Position numbers and translations under genes: made by a program | NCBI RefSeq assembly: GCF_016428645.1 | Contig: NZ_JAELXW010000001.1 | Location: 160,026 to 224,025, forward strand | Length of the DNA: 64,000 nucleotides | From: Glycomyces salinus | Lineage (GTDB): Bacteria; Actinomycetota; Actinomycetes; Mycobacteriales; Micromonosporaceae | Reading direction: 5' to 3' | Shown here: positions 1-8,975 of the stretch, piece by piece | Position numbering within the stretch: position 1 is the stretch's first letter | How the letters are laid out: the number at the start of each line of letters is the position of its first letter | Notes under the pieces: generated by a model | The model's database searches: none | The model's input: the letters and a program-made list of their open reading frames with translations, nothing else | What the model was told of the DNA's origin: nothing

Positions 1-287
1 TAGCGGCCCTTCTCGCGGTTCTTGAGCCGCGTCAGGTCATTGCCGTCGTAGCGGATCGACCCGCTGGTGGCCTCCTGGGCGCCGACGATGGTGCGCCCCA
101 GGGTGGTCTTGCCGCAGCCGGACTCGCCGACCAGGCCGAGGGTCTCGCCGGACCGCAGGGCCAAGTCGACGCCGCTGACGGCGTGGTTCTCGACGGTCGT
201 GCGGCCGAGGAGGTTCCGCCGCACCGGAAATCGCACGTGGAGGTCCTGGATGTCGAGCAGCGGCTCGGTCTCGGGTGTCGCGGTCAT
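1..287 (-). CDS. Oligopeptide-type ABC transporter, second ATP-binding subunit (DppF/OppF-like), partial
   Basis: Cytoplasmic ATPase subunit of a peptide/nickel-type (family 5) ABC importer. Only the first 95 residues are present; the gene runs off the left edge. The Walker A motif GESGCGKT is at about residues 54-61, in the usual place. The ATG at 287 overlaps the TGA of the upstream ATPase gene (ATGA) and is preceded by AAGGAG, so the two are translationally coupled. It would pair with the neighbouring ATPase to power one permease dimer. The partial length prevents any check of the signature and Walker B motifs. Confidence 0.9.
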   Translation of the reverse strand, partial: MTATPETEPLLDIQDLHVRFPVRRNLLGRTTVENHAVSGVDLALRSGETLGLVGESGCGKTTLGRTIVGAQEATSGSIRYDGNDLTRLKNREKGR

Positions 288-1297
288 GCTCGGTCTCCTT
301 CGGACTGGTCGTCGTAGAGCACGCACTGCGCGGTGCGGCCGCCGTCGAAGACCACTTCGGGCGGCTCGTCGAGGTCGCAGCGCCCGGCGATCGCCTCGGT
401 GCAGCGGGGGTGGAACGAGCAGCCCTTCGGGCGGTGCAGCGGGTTGGGGACGGTTCCGGGGATGGTCGGCAGGTCCCGGCCCCGGTCGCGGCCCAGGACC
501 GGGACCGAGCGCAGCAGCGCCTTCGTATAAGGGTGCTTCGGATCGGCGAACACTTCTTCGACACTCGCGCGCTCGACCACCCGACCCAAGTACATGACGG
601 CGACCTCGTCGGCCATCTCGGCGACGACGCCGAGGTCGTGGGTGATGAACATGACCGCCATGTGGTTGCGCGCCTGTAGGTCCCGAATGAGGTCGAGGAT
701 CCGGGCCTGAGTGGTGACGTCGAGAGCGGTCGTCGGCTCGTCGGCGATCAGCAGCGCCGGCTCGGCGCACAGGGCGATCGCGATCATGGCGCGTTGGCAC
801 ATGCCGCCGGACAGTTGGAACGGATAGGCGTCGACGCGCCGCTCAGCGTCGGGGATGCCGACCAGGCCGAGGAGTTCGACCGCCCTGGCTCGGGCGGCCT
901 TCTTGTCCATGCCGGTGTGGATGCGCAGCGCCTCGATCAACTGAGCGCCGATCGACCGGAGCGGCAGCAGCGACGCGGCGGGCTCCTGGAAGATCATTCC
1001 GATGTCGTCGCCGCGCAGCTTCTGGAGCCGCGGGTCCTTGTCGTCGAGAGAGAGGACGTCGAACGGCTCTTCGCCTCCGTGCCAGGTCACGGTGCCCGAG
1101 TCGATGGACCCCGGCTTTTCGACCAGCCGCAGGATCGATCGGGCGGTGACGGACTTGCCGCAACCGGACTCGCCGACCACGCAGAGGGTCTTGCCCGCCT
1201 CGACGGTCAGTTCCACGCCGTCGACGGCCCCGACCTTCCCGTCGTAGGTGTCGAAGCTGGTGTGCAGCCCCGAGATCTCCAGTAGTGGTTCAGACAT
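284..1297 (-). CDS. Oligopeptide-type ABC transporter ATP-binding protein (DppD/OppD-like)
   Basis: ATPase subunit of 337 aa. Walker A GESGCGKS lies at about 42-49, the Q-loop at about 101-106 (MIFQEP), signature LSGGMCQRA at 162-170 and Walker B ALLIADEP at 181-188. The C-terminal extension carries the CSFHPRC cysteine motif near residue 302, typical of the oligopeptide/dipeptide/nickel ATPase family. It is the fourth gene of the five-gene operon: binding protein, two permeases, two ATPases. It starts 7 nt after the DppC-type permease ends. The fold and role are secure; the transported substrate cannot be read from the ATPase. Confidence 0.95.
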   Translation of the reverse strand: MSEPLLEISGLHTSFDTYDGKVGAVDGVELTVEAGKTLCVVGESGCGKSVTARSILRLVEKPGSIDSGTVTWHGGEEPFDVLSLDDKDPRLQKLRGDDIGMIFQEPAASLLPLRSIGAQLIEALRIHTGMDKKAARARAVELLGLVGIPDAERRVDAYPFQLSGGMCQRAMIAIALCAEPALLIADEPTTALDVTTQARILDLIRDLQARNHMAVMFITHDLGVVAEMADEVAVMYLGRVVERASVEEVFADPKHPYTKALLRSVPVLGRDRGRDLPTIPGTVPNPLHRPKGCSFHPRCTEAIAGRCDLDEPPEVVFDGGRTAQCVLYDDQSEGDRA

Positions 1298-1304
1298 CGC
1301 TCAC

Positions 1305-2447
1305 CTAGTGCTTGTACGGGTCGGCGGCGTCGCGCAGGCCGTCGCCGACGAAGTTGAAGGCCAGGACCACGATCACGACCACCGCGCCCGGTATGAGCAG
1401 CCACGGGGCTCCCGAGAGGACGCTCCACTTGCTCGCCTCCTGGAGTTGCACGCCCCACGATATGGCCGGCGGCCGCAGCCCGAGGCCCAGCCAGGACAGC
1501 GCGGTCTCGGCCAGGATCATGGTCGGGATCGACAGGCTCAGCGCCGCGATGATGTGGGACGAGAACGAGGGCAGCATGTGGCGGAACATGATCCGTCGGT
1601 GGCTGGAGCCGTCGAGCATCGCCGAGGTCACGAATTCCTCGCTGCGCATTGCGAGGAATCGGCCCCGGACCTCTCTGGCCAGGCCGGTCCATGCCACCAG
1701 CGCCAGGATCGTGGTGATGATGAAGTACCGCATCACCGGCCCCATGTCGACCGGCAGCGCGGCCGCGAGGCCGAGCCACAGCGGGATCGACGGCACGGCC
1801 ATGATCAGCTCGATCAGCCGCTGGATGCCGTTGTCGATCCATCCTCCGAAGTAGCCCGACACCGCGCCGAGGACCACGCCCAGCAGGAAGGCCAGCGCCA
1901 CGCCGATGATGCCGACCGAAGCCGAGACACGGGTGGCGTACACCAGGTCGGTGAGCAGGTCCTTCCCGTCGGTGGTGGTGCCCAGCAGGTACATCGGGTC
2001 CTCGGGGTCCTCGGGGCCGATGAGGTGCCGGTCCCAGGGGATGAGGCCGAACAGCTCGTACTCCTCGCCCTTGACGAAGAAGCCGATCTCGACCCTGTCC
2101 TCGGGGTCGGCCTCATAGGTGATGCGCAGGCTCCGCGGATCCTGCTCGGAGGTGTAGCCGTCGACGTGCAGGCCCCACTGGAAGCCTTCACCTCCGTCGG
2201 TGTCCCACAGCTTCAGCACCTGCGGCGGTGCGGCGGTGTAGTCCGAGTCGCGGTGCCGATCGTCGAACGGGGCGAGGAACTCCGTGAAGACGACCGCCAC
2301 CAGCATTCCGATCAGCAGCCAGGCCGAGAACAGCGCGAGGCGGTGCTTCTTGAAGCCCCACCACACCAGTTGCCGCTGGGACGCGGTGGCGCGCTCGGTC
2401 TTCCTGTCGTCCTCGGGCGGAATTCCTTCGGTCTCTTTGAGGGTCAT
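1305..2447 (-). CDS. ABC transporter permease, DppC-type, with large extracytoplasmic insert
   Basis: Inner-membrane permease of 380 aa. After a cytoplasmic N-terminus and the first membrane segment (about residues 30-55) there is an insert of roughly 90 residues, ending in LLGTTTDGKDLLTDLVYATR, before the five C-terminal helices with the family EAA-type loop. Ordinary DppC proteins are shorter (about 300 aa) and lack this insert. From memory, the long form goes with very large family-5 binding proteins, including systems that carry oligosaccharides (for example AgpABCD of Sinorhizobium, alpha-galactosides). It lies 7 nt downstream of the DppB-type gene. Confidence 0.92.
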   Translation of the reverse strand: MTLKETEGIPPEDDRKTERATASQRQLVWWGFKKHRLALFSAWLLIGMLVAVVFTEFLAPFDDRHRDSDYTAAPPQVLKLWDTDGGEGFQWGLHVDGYTSEQDPRSLRITYEADPEDRVEIGFFVKGEEYELFGLIPWDRHLIGPEDPEDPMYLLGTTTDGKDLLTDLVYATRVSASVGIIGVALAFLLGVVLGAVSGYFGGWIDNGIQRLIELIMAVPSIPLWLGLAAALPVDMGPVMRYFIITTILALVAWTGLAREVRGRFLAMRSEEFVTSAMLDGSSHRRIMFRHMLPSFSSHIIAALSLSIPTMILAETALSWLGLGLRPPAISWGVQLQEASKWSVLSGAPWLLIPGAVVVIVVLAFNFVGDGLRDAADPYKH

Positions 2448-2454
2448 CGTCGCC

Positions 2455-3450
2455 TCACCTCTGGTTTCCGAGTCGGATGCGGGGGTCGAGCCAGCCCAGC
2501 AGGAAGTCGGAGATCAGGGTTCCGATCACCGTGACGAGGCTGAGGACCATGATGATGGATCCGGCCAGGTACATGTCCTGCGATTTGAGCGCTCCGAGCA
2601 GGATCGGCCCGAGAGTGGGCAGGCCGAGGATCTGCCCGGTCACGATGTCCCCGACCAGCAGGACTGGGAGCACCCAACCGATCGTGGAGACGAACGGGTT
2701 GAGGGCCACCCTGAGCGGATACCGGCGCAGCAGCCGTCCCTCGGGGACGCCGCGGGCTCGGGCGGCGGTCACGTACGGCCGCCGCAGTTCGTCGAGCAGG
2801 TTGTTGCGGATGACGCGGATCAGCCCCGCCACGCCGGCGGTGCCGATGACGATCATGGGGATCCACAGGTGTCCCAACAGGTCCAGCAGCTTGCCGAGGT
2901 TCCAGGACGCGTCGCACCACTCGGGCGAGCACAGCCCCGACGGGACCGAGCCGAACCAGGAGACGCTGAAGTAGATGAAGATCAGCGCGATCAGGAAGTT
3001 CGGGGTAGCCAGTCCGAGGAAACCGACCGTCGTCGCGGCGTAGTCGCCGATCGAGCGCTGCTTGACCGCCGAGTAGATGCCGATGGCGAAGGCCAGCACC
3101 CAGGTGACGACCAGGGTGATGAGCGAGATGCCGAGCGTGGCGCCGAGGCGCGCCCCGATGACCTCCTTGACCGGTTTCTGGTGCTCGAAGGACATGCCCA
3201 GGTCGCCGTGCAGGACGATCTGCGAGAACCAGTGCCAGTACTGCTGGAATACGTTGCCGTCCAGGCCGTACCGCGCCCGCAGCTGCGCCACCTCGTCCGG
3301 CGTCAGTCTCGTGCCCTGCACCGCGTACCTCGCCTCGAGCGCGGTCACGAAGTCGCCGGGAGGCAGACTGATGATCACGAACACGACCAGCGAGATCGCC
3401 AGCAATGTCGCCGCCATGTAGAACACACGGCGACCCAGGAATTGCACCAA
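2455..3450 (-). CDS. ABC transporter permease, DppB-type
   Basis: Permease of 331 aa with the classical DppB layout: an N-terminal helix (about 9-30), a periplasmic loop containing YGLDGNVFQQYWHW, then five further helices and the cytoplasmic coupling motif around TAARARGVPEGRLL. It forms the translocation pore with the DppC-type protein. It is the second gene of the operon, starting 16 nt after the binding protein gene ends. Nothing is missing or frameshifted. Confidence 0.93.
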   Translation of the reverse strand: MVQFLGRRVFYMAATLLAISLVVFVIISLPPGDFVTALEARYAVQGTRLTPDEVAQLRARYGLDGNVFQQYWHWFSQIVLHGDLGMSFEHQKPVKEVIGARLGATLGISLITLVVTWVLAFAIGIYSAVKQRSIGDYAATTVGFLGLATPNFLIALIFIYFSVSWFGSVPSGLCSPEWCDASWNLGKLLDLLGHLWIPMIVIGTAGVAGLIRVIRNNLLDELRRPYVTAARARGVPEGRLLRRYPLRVALNPFVSTIGWVLPVLLVGDIVTGQILGLPTLGPILLGALKSQDMYLAGSIIMVLSLVTVIGTLISDFLLGWLDPRIRLGNQR

Positions 3451-3466
3451 TGTCCTCTACCTCGAC

Positions 3467-5521
3467 CTATTTGTCCTCGGTGATGTACCACTGCTCGGGC
3501 GAGGCCGGTCCCGGCGTCCCGTAGGTCGGGTTCTCCGGCATGGGCCCGCCGACGTTCTTGAGCCGGTCGGCGACGACGCACCAGCCGCCATGGCCCCGCA
3601 CCGTGCCGATCGCGTAGAACTCCTCCTTGGCGATGTCCAAGATCTGCCCGAACAGCTCGTCGCGGACCGCCGGGTCGGCCTCGGTCTTGAACTGGTTGAG
3701 CAGGTCCCACTGCTCCTCGATGGGGGCCGGGGGCTCTGCGACCAGATCCTCCTCGGTCGAGCCGTTGGTGTAGAGCTCCGACCACTGGCGGCCGAAGAAG
3801 GCCCCGCCGCCCGCCCCGGCGGCCATGTACCAGTAGCACGAGGTGTGCTCGTCGATGTGGCCTCCGTCGCCGGTCCAGACGGTGGCGTCGTAGTCGAACT
3901 CGTTGATGAGGTTCTGCCAGTTCTCGCGGGGCTGGCTGTTGATGTGCATCGTGACGCCCGCCTCGGCCCACCAACCCTTGATCATGTCGAGGGCGTCGAT
4001 CCAGATCGTGCCCAGGAGGGCGTCGTCGGCTACGGCCATCGTGAACTCCAGTGGCGTGCCGTTCGGAGCCGTCCGAGTCGAGCCGGACAGCTCGTACCCC
4101 GCGTCGTCGAGGATCTGGTTGGCCAGGTCGAGGTCGAACTCGGTGTACTGGGTGGCGAACTCCTCGTCGTAGAACCGCGATTCGGGCCTGGGCGCGGGCT
4201 GGCTGGGCTCGCCGACGCGGTTCCAGAGGACGTCGATGAGCTCCTGCCGGTCGATCGCGTGCGACATCGCGATGCGGAACTGCTTGTCCGAGAAGATTTC
4301 TCGCAGGCCGGCGTCGCGGTGGTTCAGGTTGAACCCGATGTTCATGTCGCTGGAGTAGGTCGACTCCAGCTCCACGACCTTGTACTCGCCGTTGGCCTCG
4401 CCCTCGACGGCGTCGGCGCGGTGGGCGTTGTCGTTGAAGTGCCTCGAGTGGAACTCGTAGTCGCCGTTGATGGCGTGGGCGAACATCGTCTCCACATCGG
4501 AGGTGATGTCGAAGCGGACTTCGTCCATGTAGGGAAGCTGGCTGCCCTCCTCGTCGACCTTCCAGTAATACGGATTGCGCTCGAACAGGGAGGACTCGGC
4601 GTCGGAGATCGGCTGCTTGCAGACCCACGGCAGTAGGGTCGGCAGGTCGGGGTTCTCCCACTGCTGGCTCCAGAGGTGACCCAGCGCGGTGAAGCGGGCG
4701 ACCCAGCTGTCGTATCCCTCGTCGAGGGCCTCCTGCTCGGCGTTCTCGTTGTAGTCGATGTGGAACTGCTCGAGGTAGTGGCGCGGGTACATGGTGAAGC
4801 GCTGCCCGGAGACGCCGACCGCCATGTCCTCCTCGAACAGCGGTTTGGGGCTGCTGAAGCGGACGATGAAGGTGTAGTCGTCGACGATCTCGAGTTCGAT
4901 GGGCGTGCCGTCGGCGGCGGTGAGCTCGCTCGGGACGGCCTCGGTCAGCTCGGTGTTGAGCGCGACGTCGTTGTAGGCGAATTCGACGTCGGCGGTGGTC
5001 AGCGGCTCACCATCGGACCACTTGACGCCCTCGCGGAGGGTGATGGTGAATTCGGTCGCGTCCTCGTTCGCCTCGAAGTTCGAGGCGATGTTCGGCCTGA
5101 TCTCGGTCCAGTCGCGCGAGCGTTCGAGCAGGTGGCCGTCGTTGATGGTGCGCCACAGCCAGGGGCCGTCGGCGGCACCGGTGACGGTGGAGTTCCAGGT
5201 GCCTCCGTATACGCCCATGGATTCGGCGACGGTGACGACCTGCGGCTCTTTCGGAAGGCGCTCCTCGACCGGCGGGAGGTCGCCGGCCTCGACGCGCTCG
5301 GCGAGCATGGGGGCCTCGGAGCCCTTCTCGCCGCCTCCGCCGCCGGAATCGGAATCAGTGGAGAACCAGCCGCATCCGGCCGCGGAGGCCGTCAGCGCGG
5401 TTCCGCCGGCGACGACGAGTCCGCGCCGGGTGACCGTGGGGTCGGGCCATGGGGCCGACCCGGAGCTCTTCTGGTTGCGCCTGTTGAAAAGCATGCTGGA
5501 CTGGGGGTTGCGAGTGCTCAT
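3467..5521 (-). CDS. Extracellular solute-binding protein, family 5 (lipoprotein, Tat-like signal)
   Basis: Large binding protein of 684 aa delivering substrate to the DppBC-type pore. The start is ATG 5521, preceded by GGAAGGAG; the frame stays open upstream but that stretch is not protein-like. The signal region has a twin arginine (TRRGLVVAG, about 31-39) and a lipobox ending at Cys50 (ASAAGC), so it is probably a lipid-anchored Tat substrate. The body matches the SBP_bac_5 family (GVKWSDGEPLTTADVEF near the N-terminal third). Length well above the usual 500-550 aa, together with the long DppC insert and the operator-like repeats upstream, makes oligosaccharide import a reasonable alternative to peptide import. 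That is inference. Confidence 0.9.
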   Translation of the reverse strand: MSTRNPQSSMLFNRRNQKSSGSAPWPDPTVTRRGLVVAGGTALTASAAGCGWFSTDSDSGGGGGEKGSEAPMLAERVEAGDLPPVEERLPKEPQVVTVAESMGVYGGTWNSTVTGAADGPWLWRTINDGHLLERSRDWTEIRPNIASNFEANEDATEFTITLREGVKWSDGEPLTTADVEFAYNDVALNTELTEAVPSELTAADGTPIELEIVDDYTFIVRFSSPKPLFEEDMAVGVSGQRFTMYPRHYLEQFHIDYNENAEQEALDEGYDSWVARFTALGHLWSQQWENPDLPTLLPWVCKQPISDAESSLFERNPYYWKVDEEGSQLPYMDEVRFDITSDVETMFAHAINGDYEFHSRHFNDNAHRADAVEGEANGEYKVVELESTYSSDMNIGFNLNHRDAGLREIFSDKQFRIAMSHAIDRQELIDVLWNRVGEPSQPAPRPESRFYDEEFATQYTEFDLDLANQILDDAGYELSGSTRTAPNGTPLEFTMAVADDALLGTIWIDALDMIKGWWAEAGVTMHINSQPRENWQNLINEFDYDATVWTGDGGHIDEHTSCYWYMAAGAGGGAFFGRQWSELYTNGSTEEDLVAEPPAPIEEQWDLLNQFKTEADPAVRDELFGQILDIAKEEFYAIGTVRGHGGWCVVADRLKNVGGPMPENPTYGTPGPASPEQWYITEDK

Positions 5522-5632
5522 CGGTGAGCGCTCCTTCCGTGGTCGGTCGCGGCCGTGGGGCGGCCGAGGGGTTTCATGGCCCTCCAGGAGGCCATGGCGA
5601 CGGGGCCCGGCTCGAACCCCGCCGTCAAAACC

Positions 5633-5676
5633 GAAAGCGCTTACAAAACTTCCGGAACGTATCCGAAAACTTTCGG
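5633..5676 (-). promoter_or_regulatory. Operator-like inverted repeats upstream of the ABC importer operon
   Basis: Two palindromes lie 110-160 nt upstream of the binding-protein start: AAGCGCTT (5635-5642, inside GAAAGCGCTTAC) and CCGAAA-AC-TTTCGG (5663-5676). A third copy, CCGAAA-C-TTTCGG, sits at 5794-5806 at the end of the next gene. AAGCGCTT cores are typical of LacI-family sugar repressors. A TAnnnT box (TACGTT, minus strand) lies next to the second repeat. No LacI gene is visible in the window. Confidence 0.5.
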
Positions 5677-5787
5677 TAATGACGGTGAGACTACGGCAAC
5701 ACATTTTTCGCGTCAAGCCTGGTCGACTCGTGACAAGATCACGATCGGATCACGATTGGCAATCGCATTCCACAAGATATCCCGTCC

Positions 5788-6282
5788 TCAGGACCGAAAC
5801 TTTCGGCCGGAAGCCGGTCCGAGACGGTGACTTCCCCACAGACTCCGCATCACGAAGATCTTCTCGTCCAACCCCTCGTCAACGGCCAGGCCGCGTCCGG
5901 AGTATGGGGCGCGCAGCCGCCACGGCCCGCGCGCCGGGTCGACCGGGTAGAGCACCGGGACGGTGCGGCCGCCGCGGCGCTCCGCGCGGATGTCGGCCAC
6001 GGCAGTCCAGCGCCAGCCGCACTCGCCGCCGCCGGCGATCGGGCGGATGCCGCGCTCGTCGACCACCACGCCGACACGCCGCGAGCCCCACACGGCCACC
6101 GTCCAGGCGATGACCACCGCCGCCAGGACGATCGCGCCCAGCGCCCCGGGCCGCCAGCGGCCGGAGACGGCCATGTGGATGACGGCCGGGAGGAGGGCGA
6201 CCAGGCAGGACGGCGAGGCGATGAGGAGCGTCCGCGCGGCGATCTGGCGCGGTGTCGGCCGGAATGTGATCTTGGCAGCCAC
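5788..6282 (-). CDS. Small membrane protein with PH-like domain
   Basis: Protein of 164 aa. Two hydrophobic segments (about 20-40 and 46-66) are followed by a soluble region of about 95 residues with VGVVVDERGIRPI and WRWTAVADIRAERRGG, the beta-strand pattern of bacterial PH-domain membrane proteins. Function unknown. A second protein of the same design is encoded divergently at 6420-6860, so the two may be paired. Start ATG 6282 has no strong ribosome-binding site. Confidence 0.6.
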   Translation of the reverse strand: MAAKITFRPTPRQIAARTLLIASPSCLVALLPAVIHMAVSGRWRPGALGAIVLAAVVIAWTVAVWGSRRVGVVVDERGIRPIAGGGECGWRWTAVADIRAERRGGRTVPVLYPVDPARGPWRLRAPYSGRGLAVDEGLDEKIFVMRSLWGSHRLGPASGRKFRS

Positions 6283-6419
6283 CGCGTATCACCGCCGGAC
6301 TCGAAGTGAGGTTCCTGATGTGATCGTGCCATGCGGGACCGGTACGTCAAGCGACAATCCCCCAGAAACCGGACCAGACCGGAGTACGACCCCAGGCGGC
6401 CGTGTGTCAACATCGGAAG

Positions 6420-6860
6420 ATGAGCTCAGCCGCGTCCGCCTCCTCGCCCCGCCTGCGCATCCGCCGCTCGGCGGCGGTGACAGTCGCCGCCTTCGTCACG
6501 TGGCTGACCGCCGCTCCCCTGGCGCTGGCGCTCATGGTCGAGCAGCCCTTCCTGCCGGCCCTGTCGATCGCGCTCGGCGCGGCGCTGCTGGCCGCGCCGA
6601 TCCTGGTCTCGCTGTGGGCCTGGAGATCGGGCGTCGACGTCACCGCCGAGGGCATCGCGGTGCGCGGCCTGTTCTCCCGGCGGCACATCGCCTGGGAGCG
6701 CATCGACGGCTTCGCCACCGGCAACGAGGGCGTGGCGGCGATACTGGACGACCAGTCGCAGGTGCGCCTGATGCCGATGCGACCCGAGAACCTCCCCCAG
6801 GTACTGGAGGTGGGAGGCCAGGAACTGCGGGACGCTCCCCCGGCCGAGGACGAGCGCTAG
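6420..6860 (+). CDS. Small membrane protein with PH-like domain
   Basis: Protein of about 146 aa: two membrane segments (about 20-40 and 45-65), then a PH-like region with VDVTAEGIAVRGLFSRRHIA and WERIDGFATG, as in actinobacterial PH_6-type membrane proteins. The start is uncertain: ATG 6420 directly abuts GGAAG, and an in-frame GTG lies at 6402. Its stop overlaps by 4 nt the stop of the convergent dehydrogenase gene. The paired divergent PH-like gene at 5788-6282 suggests a duplicated or jointly acting pair. No biochemical role is known to me. Confidence 0.6.
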   Translation: MSSAASASSPRLRIRRSAAVTVAAFVTWLTAAPLALALMVEQPFLPALSIALGAALLAAPILVSLWAWRSGVDVTAEGIAVRGLFSRRHIAWERIDGFATGNEGVAAILDDQSQVRLMPMRPENLPQVLEVGGQELRDAPPAEDER

Positions 6861-7768
6861 TAACCGTCGCTGACGACGTTCTCCAGCGGTTCCCCGGCCG
6901 CGAAGCGGCGGATCTGCGGCCCCACCGGGGCGTAGGCGCGCCCGATCAGTCCGTCGGTGGAGGCCCCGACATGCGGCGTGATCAGGGCACCCTCGAGGTC
7001 CCACAGCGGGTGTCCGGCCGGAAGCGGCTCGGGCTCGACCACGTCGACGGCGCACCGCAGGCGGCCCGAGGCGACCTCGGAGACCAGCGCGTCGGTGTCG
7101 ACGATGGGCCCGCGAGCGGCGTTGACCAGCAGCGCGCCGTCCTTCATCTGGGAGAGGAACTTCGCGTCCACCAGCCCGCGGGTGGCCTCGGTGAGCGGCA
7201 GGATGAGGACCACCACGTCGTGCTCGGGCAGGAGCGCGCCGATCTCGTCGATGCCGTGGACGCCATCGCGCGGGCGCCTGGCGACCTTCGTGACCTCGGT
7301 GCCGAGCAGTGTGAGGACGTCGGCGACCTTCTCGCCGATGTCTCCGGCGCCGAGGATCAGCGCCCGCTTGTCGGTGACGGTGGTGGTGAACTCGACCTTC
7401 CACTCGTGGTGGACCTGCTTTCGCGCGAAGAGGTCGAACCCTCGCAGGGCGGCGATGACGGCGCCGACGGTCCATTCGGCGGTCACTCCGGTGTGGACTC
7501 CGCGGGCGTCGCAGAGCACGACCCCCTCGGGGACGGCGGGAACCCACACCTCGGCGCCCGCGCTGAGCAGCTGGACCGCCTTGAGGTTCGGCATGTCCTC
7601 CAGCGGCGTGGTTACCTTCGACTTGGCCAGGAACGGCGGCACCCAGAACTCGACCTCGGCCGGGTCGGAGGGGTAGTCGCCGCGGCCCGAGAACACCTCG
7701 ACCTCGACCTCGTCGGGCAACGGTCCGAGGAGTGGGCGACCCTCCTCGTGAGCGATCCATACCTTCAT
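6857..7768 (-). CDS. D-isomer-specific 2-hydroxyacid dehydrogenase
   Basis: NAD(P)-dependent oxidoreductase of 303 aa acting on a 2-hydroxy/2-keto acid pair. The Rossmann motif LILGAGDIGEKVADVL is in the middle, and the C-terminal half has NAARGPIVDTDAL, VDVVEPEPLPAGHPLW and the catalytic His in TPHVGAS. The start is ATG 7768 (MKVWIAHEEG), giving a normal family length; the upstream open frame is not protein-like. TAGGCT lies exactly 7 nt before the ATG, suggesting a leaderless transcript. Substrate unassigned; glyoxylate/hydroxypyruvate reductase is possible. Confidence 0.88.
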   Translation of the reverse strand: MKVWIAHEEGRPLLGPLPDEVEVEVFSGRGDYPSDPAEVEFWVPPFLAKSKVTTPLEDMPNLKAVQLLSAGAEVWVPAVPEGVVLCDARGVHTGVTAEWTVGAVIAALRGFDLFARKQVHHEWKVEFTTTVTDKRALILGAGDIGEKVADVLTLLGTEVTKVARRPRDGVHGIDEIGALLPEHDVVVLILPLTEATRGLVDAKFLSQMKDGALLVNAARGPIVDTDALVSEVASGRLRCAVDVVEPEPLPAGHPLWDLEGALITPHVGASTDGLIGRAYAPVGPQIRRFAAGEPLENVVSDGY

Positions 7769-7775
7769 CGGGCCC

Positions 7776-7810
7776 AGCCTAGTCGACGGCGGGACGTTCG
7801 GAACTAGGCT
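7776..7810. promoter_or_regulatory. Divergent leaderless promoter pair
   Basis: The 49-nt gap between the dehydrogenase (minus) and sugar-dehydrogenase-like (plus) genes holds two TAGGCT -10 boxes, one per direction: 7781-7776 and 7805-7810. Each ends exactly 7 nt before its start codon (7768 and 7818). A GTCGAC palindrome between them is a weak shared -35 candidate. The plus gene also has GGAGG within the 7 nt. Confidence 0.45.
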
Positions 7811-7817
7811 GGAGGCC

Positions 7818-8975
7818 ATGCGCCGATCGACTCCGGCGGCTCTGGTTGCCGCAGCCACCCTCACGCTCGCCTCGTGCTCGTTCGGCGAACCGCCCGAGCC
7901 CGAGGCCGGGCAGCCACCGAACCTGCCGACGCCCTCCGAAGGGGCGCAGGAGGAGCCGGCGAGCTTCCTGAACGTCGTCGCCGAGAACCTCGAGGTGCCC
8001 TGGGGCATGGACTTCCTGCCGGACGGAGCGGCCCTCATCGGCGAGCGCGACTCCGGCCGCATCCTGTCGATCACCGTCGCCGAGGACGGGACACCCTCGG
8101 AGCCGGAGGAGGTCTACGTCGTCGAGGACATCGACTCGGAGGGCGACGGGGGCCTGCTCGGACTGGCCGTCTCCCCCGACTACCAGGAGGACTCGACCGT
8201 CTACGCCATCTACACGACCGACGAGGACAACCGGGTCGCCGCGATCGACCTCGCGGGCGAGGACGAACCCGAGCCGATCCTGACCGGCATCCCGTCCGGG
8301 CCGTCCGCCAACGGCGGCGCTCTCGCCTTCGGCCCCGAGGGGAACCTGTGGGCGGCCACCGGCGACGCCGGGAACCCGGAGCTGGCGCAGGACCCCGATT
8401 CGCTGGGCGGCAAGATCCTCAGCGTCACCACCGAGGGCGAACCGGCCGAGGGAAACCCCGATGCGGAGTCGCCGGTGTACTCCAGCGGCCACCACAACGT
8501 CCAAGGGCTGGCCTGGAACCCCGACGGGCAGCTGTTCGCCAGCGAGTTCGGCGGCGATCTGGCCGACGAGATCAACATGATCGAGGCCGGCGGCAACTAC
8601 GGGTGGCCGATCTACGAGGGCCCGGCCGGCGACGAGGAGTACGTCGACCCGATCGCGTACTGGGAGCCGTTCGAGGCTACCTGCTCGGGCACGGCCTTCG
8701 CCGAGCAGACGCTGGTGACCGCGTGCCTGCGGGGCCAGCGCCTGTGGATACTCGAGTTCGACTCGAACGGTGCGGTCGCCGGCGAACCGCGTCCGACGCT
8801 CGAGGCGGAGTACGGTCGGCTACGATCGGTCGCCATGGGCCCCGACGGGATGCTGTGGCTGACCACCTCGAATCGCGACGGAGAATGCGTCGCCGAACGC
8901 GGTTGCACGGTCGGAGAGACCGATGATCGCGTTCTTCGCTTCGCCACCGCATACGCCGCGGAAGGAAGAATCTGA
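7818..8975 (+). CDS. Glucose/sorbosone dehydrogenase-like lipoprotein (PQQ-type beta-propeller)
   Basis: Exported protein of 385 aa with signal peptide and lipobox ending at Cys20 (LTLASC), then a Pro/Glu-rich linker and a beta-propeller of the GSDH family (PF07995). Landmarks are LEVPWGMDFLPDG, GGLLGLAVSPDY, SGHHNVQGLAWNPDGQLFASE and EINMIEAGGNYGWPIYEG. Family members oxidise aldoses with PQQ, but many actinobacterial lipoproteins of this fold are uncharacterised and no PQQ synthesis genes are present here. The TGATG overlap with the next gene implies coupled translation with the membrane phosphoesterase. Confidence 0.85.
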   Translation: MRRSTPAALVAAATLTLASCSFGEPPEPEAGQPPNLPTPSEGAQEEPASFLNVVAENLEVPWGMDFLPDGAALIGERDSGRILSITVAEDGTPSEPEEVYVVEDIDSEGDGGLLGLAVSPDYQEDSTVYAIYTTDEDNRVAAIDLAGEDEPEPILTGIPSGPSANGGALAFGPEGNLWAATGDAGNPELAQDPDSLGGKILSVTTEGEPAEGNPDAESPVYSSGHHNVQGLAWNPDGQLFASEFGGDLADEINMIEAGGNYGWPIYEGPAGDEEYVDPIAYWEPFEATCSGTAFAEQTLVTACLRGQRLWILEFDSNGAVAGEPRPTLEAEYGRLRSVAMGPDGMLWLTTSNRDGECVAERGCTVGETDDRVLRFATAYAAEGRI

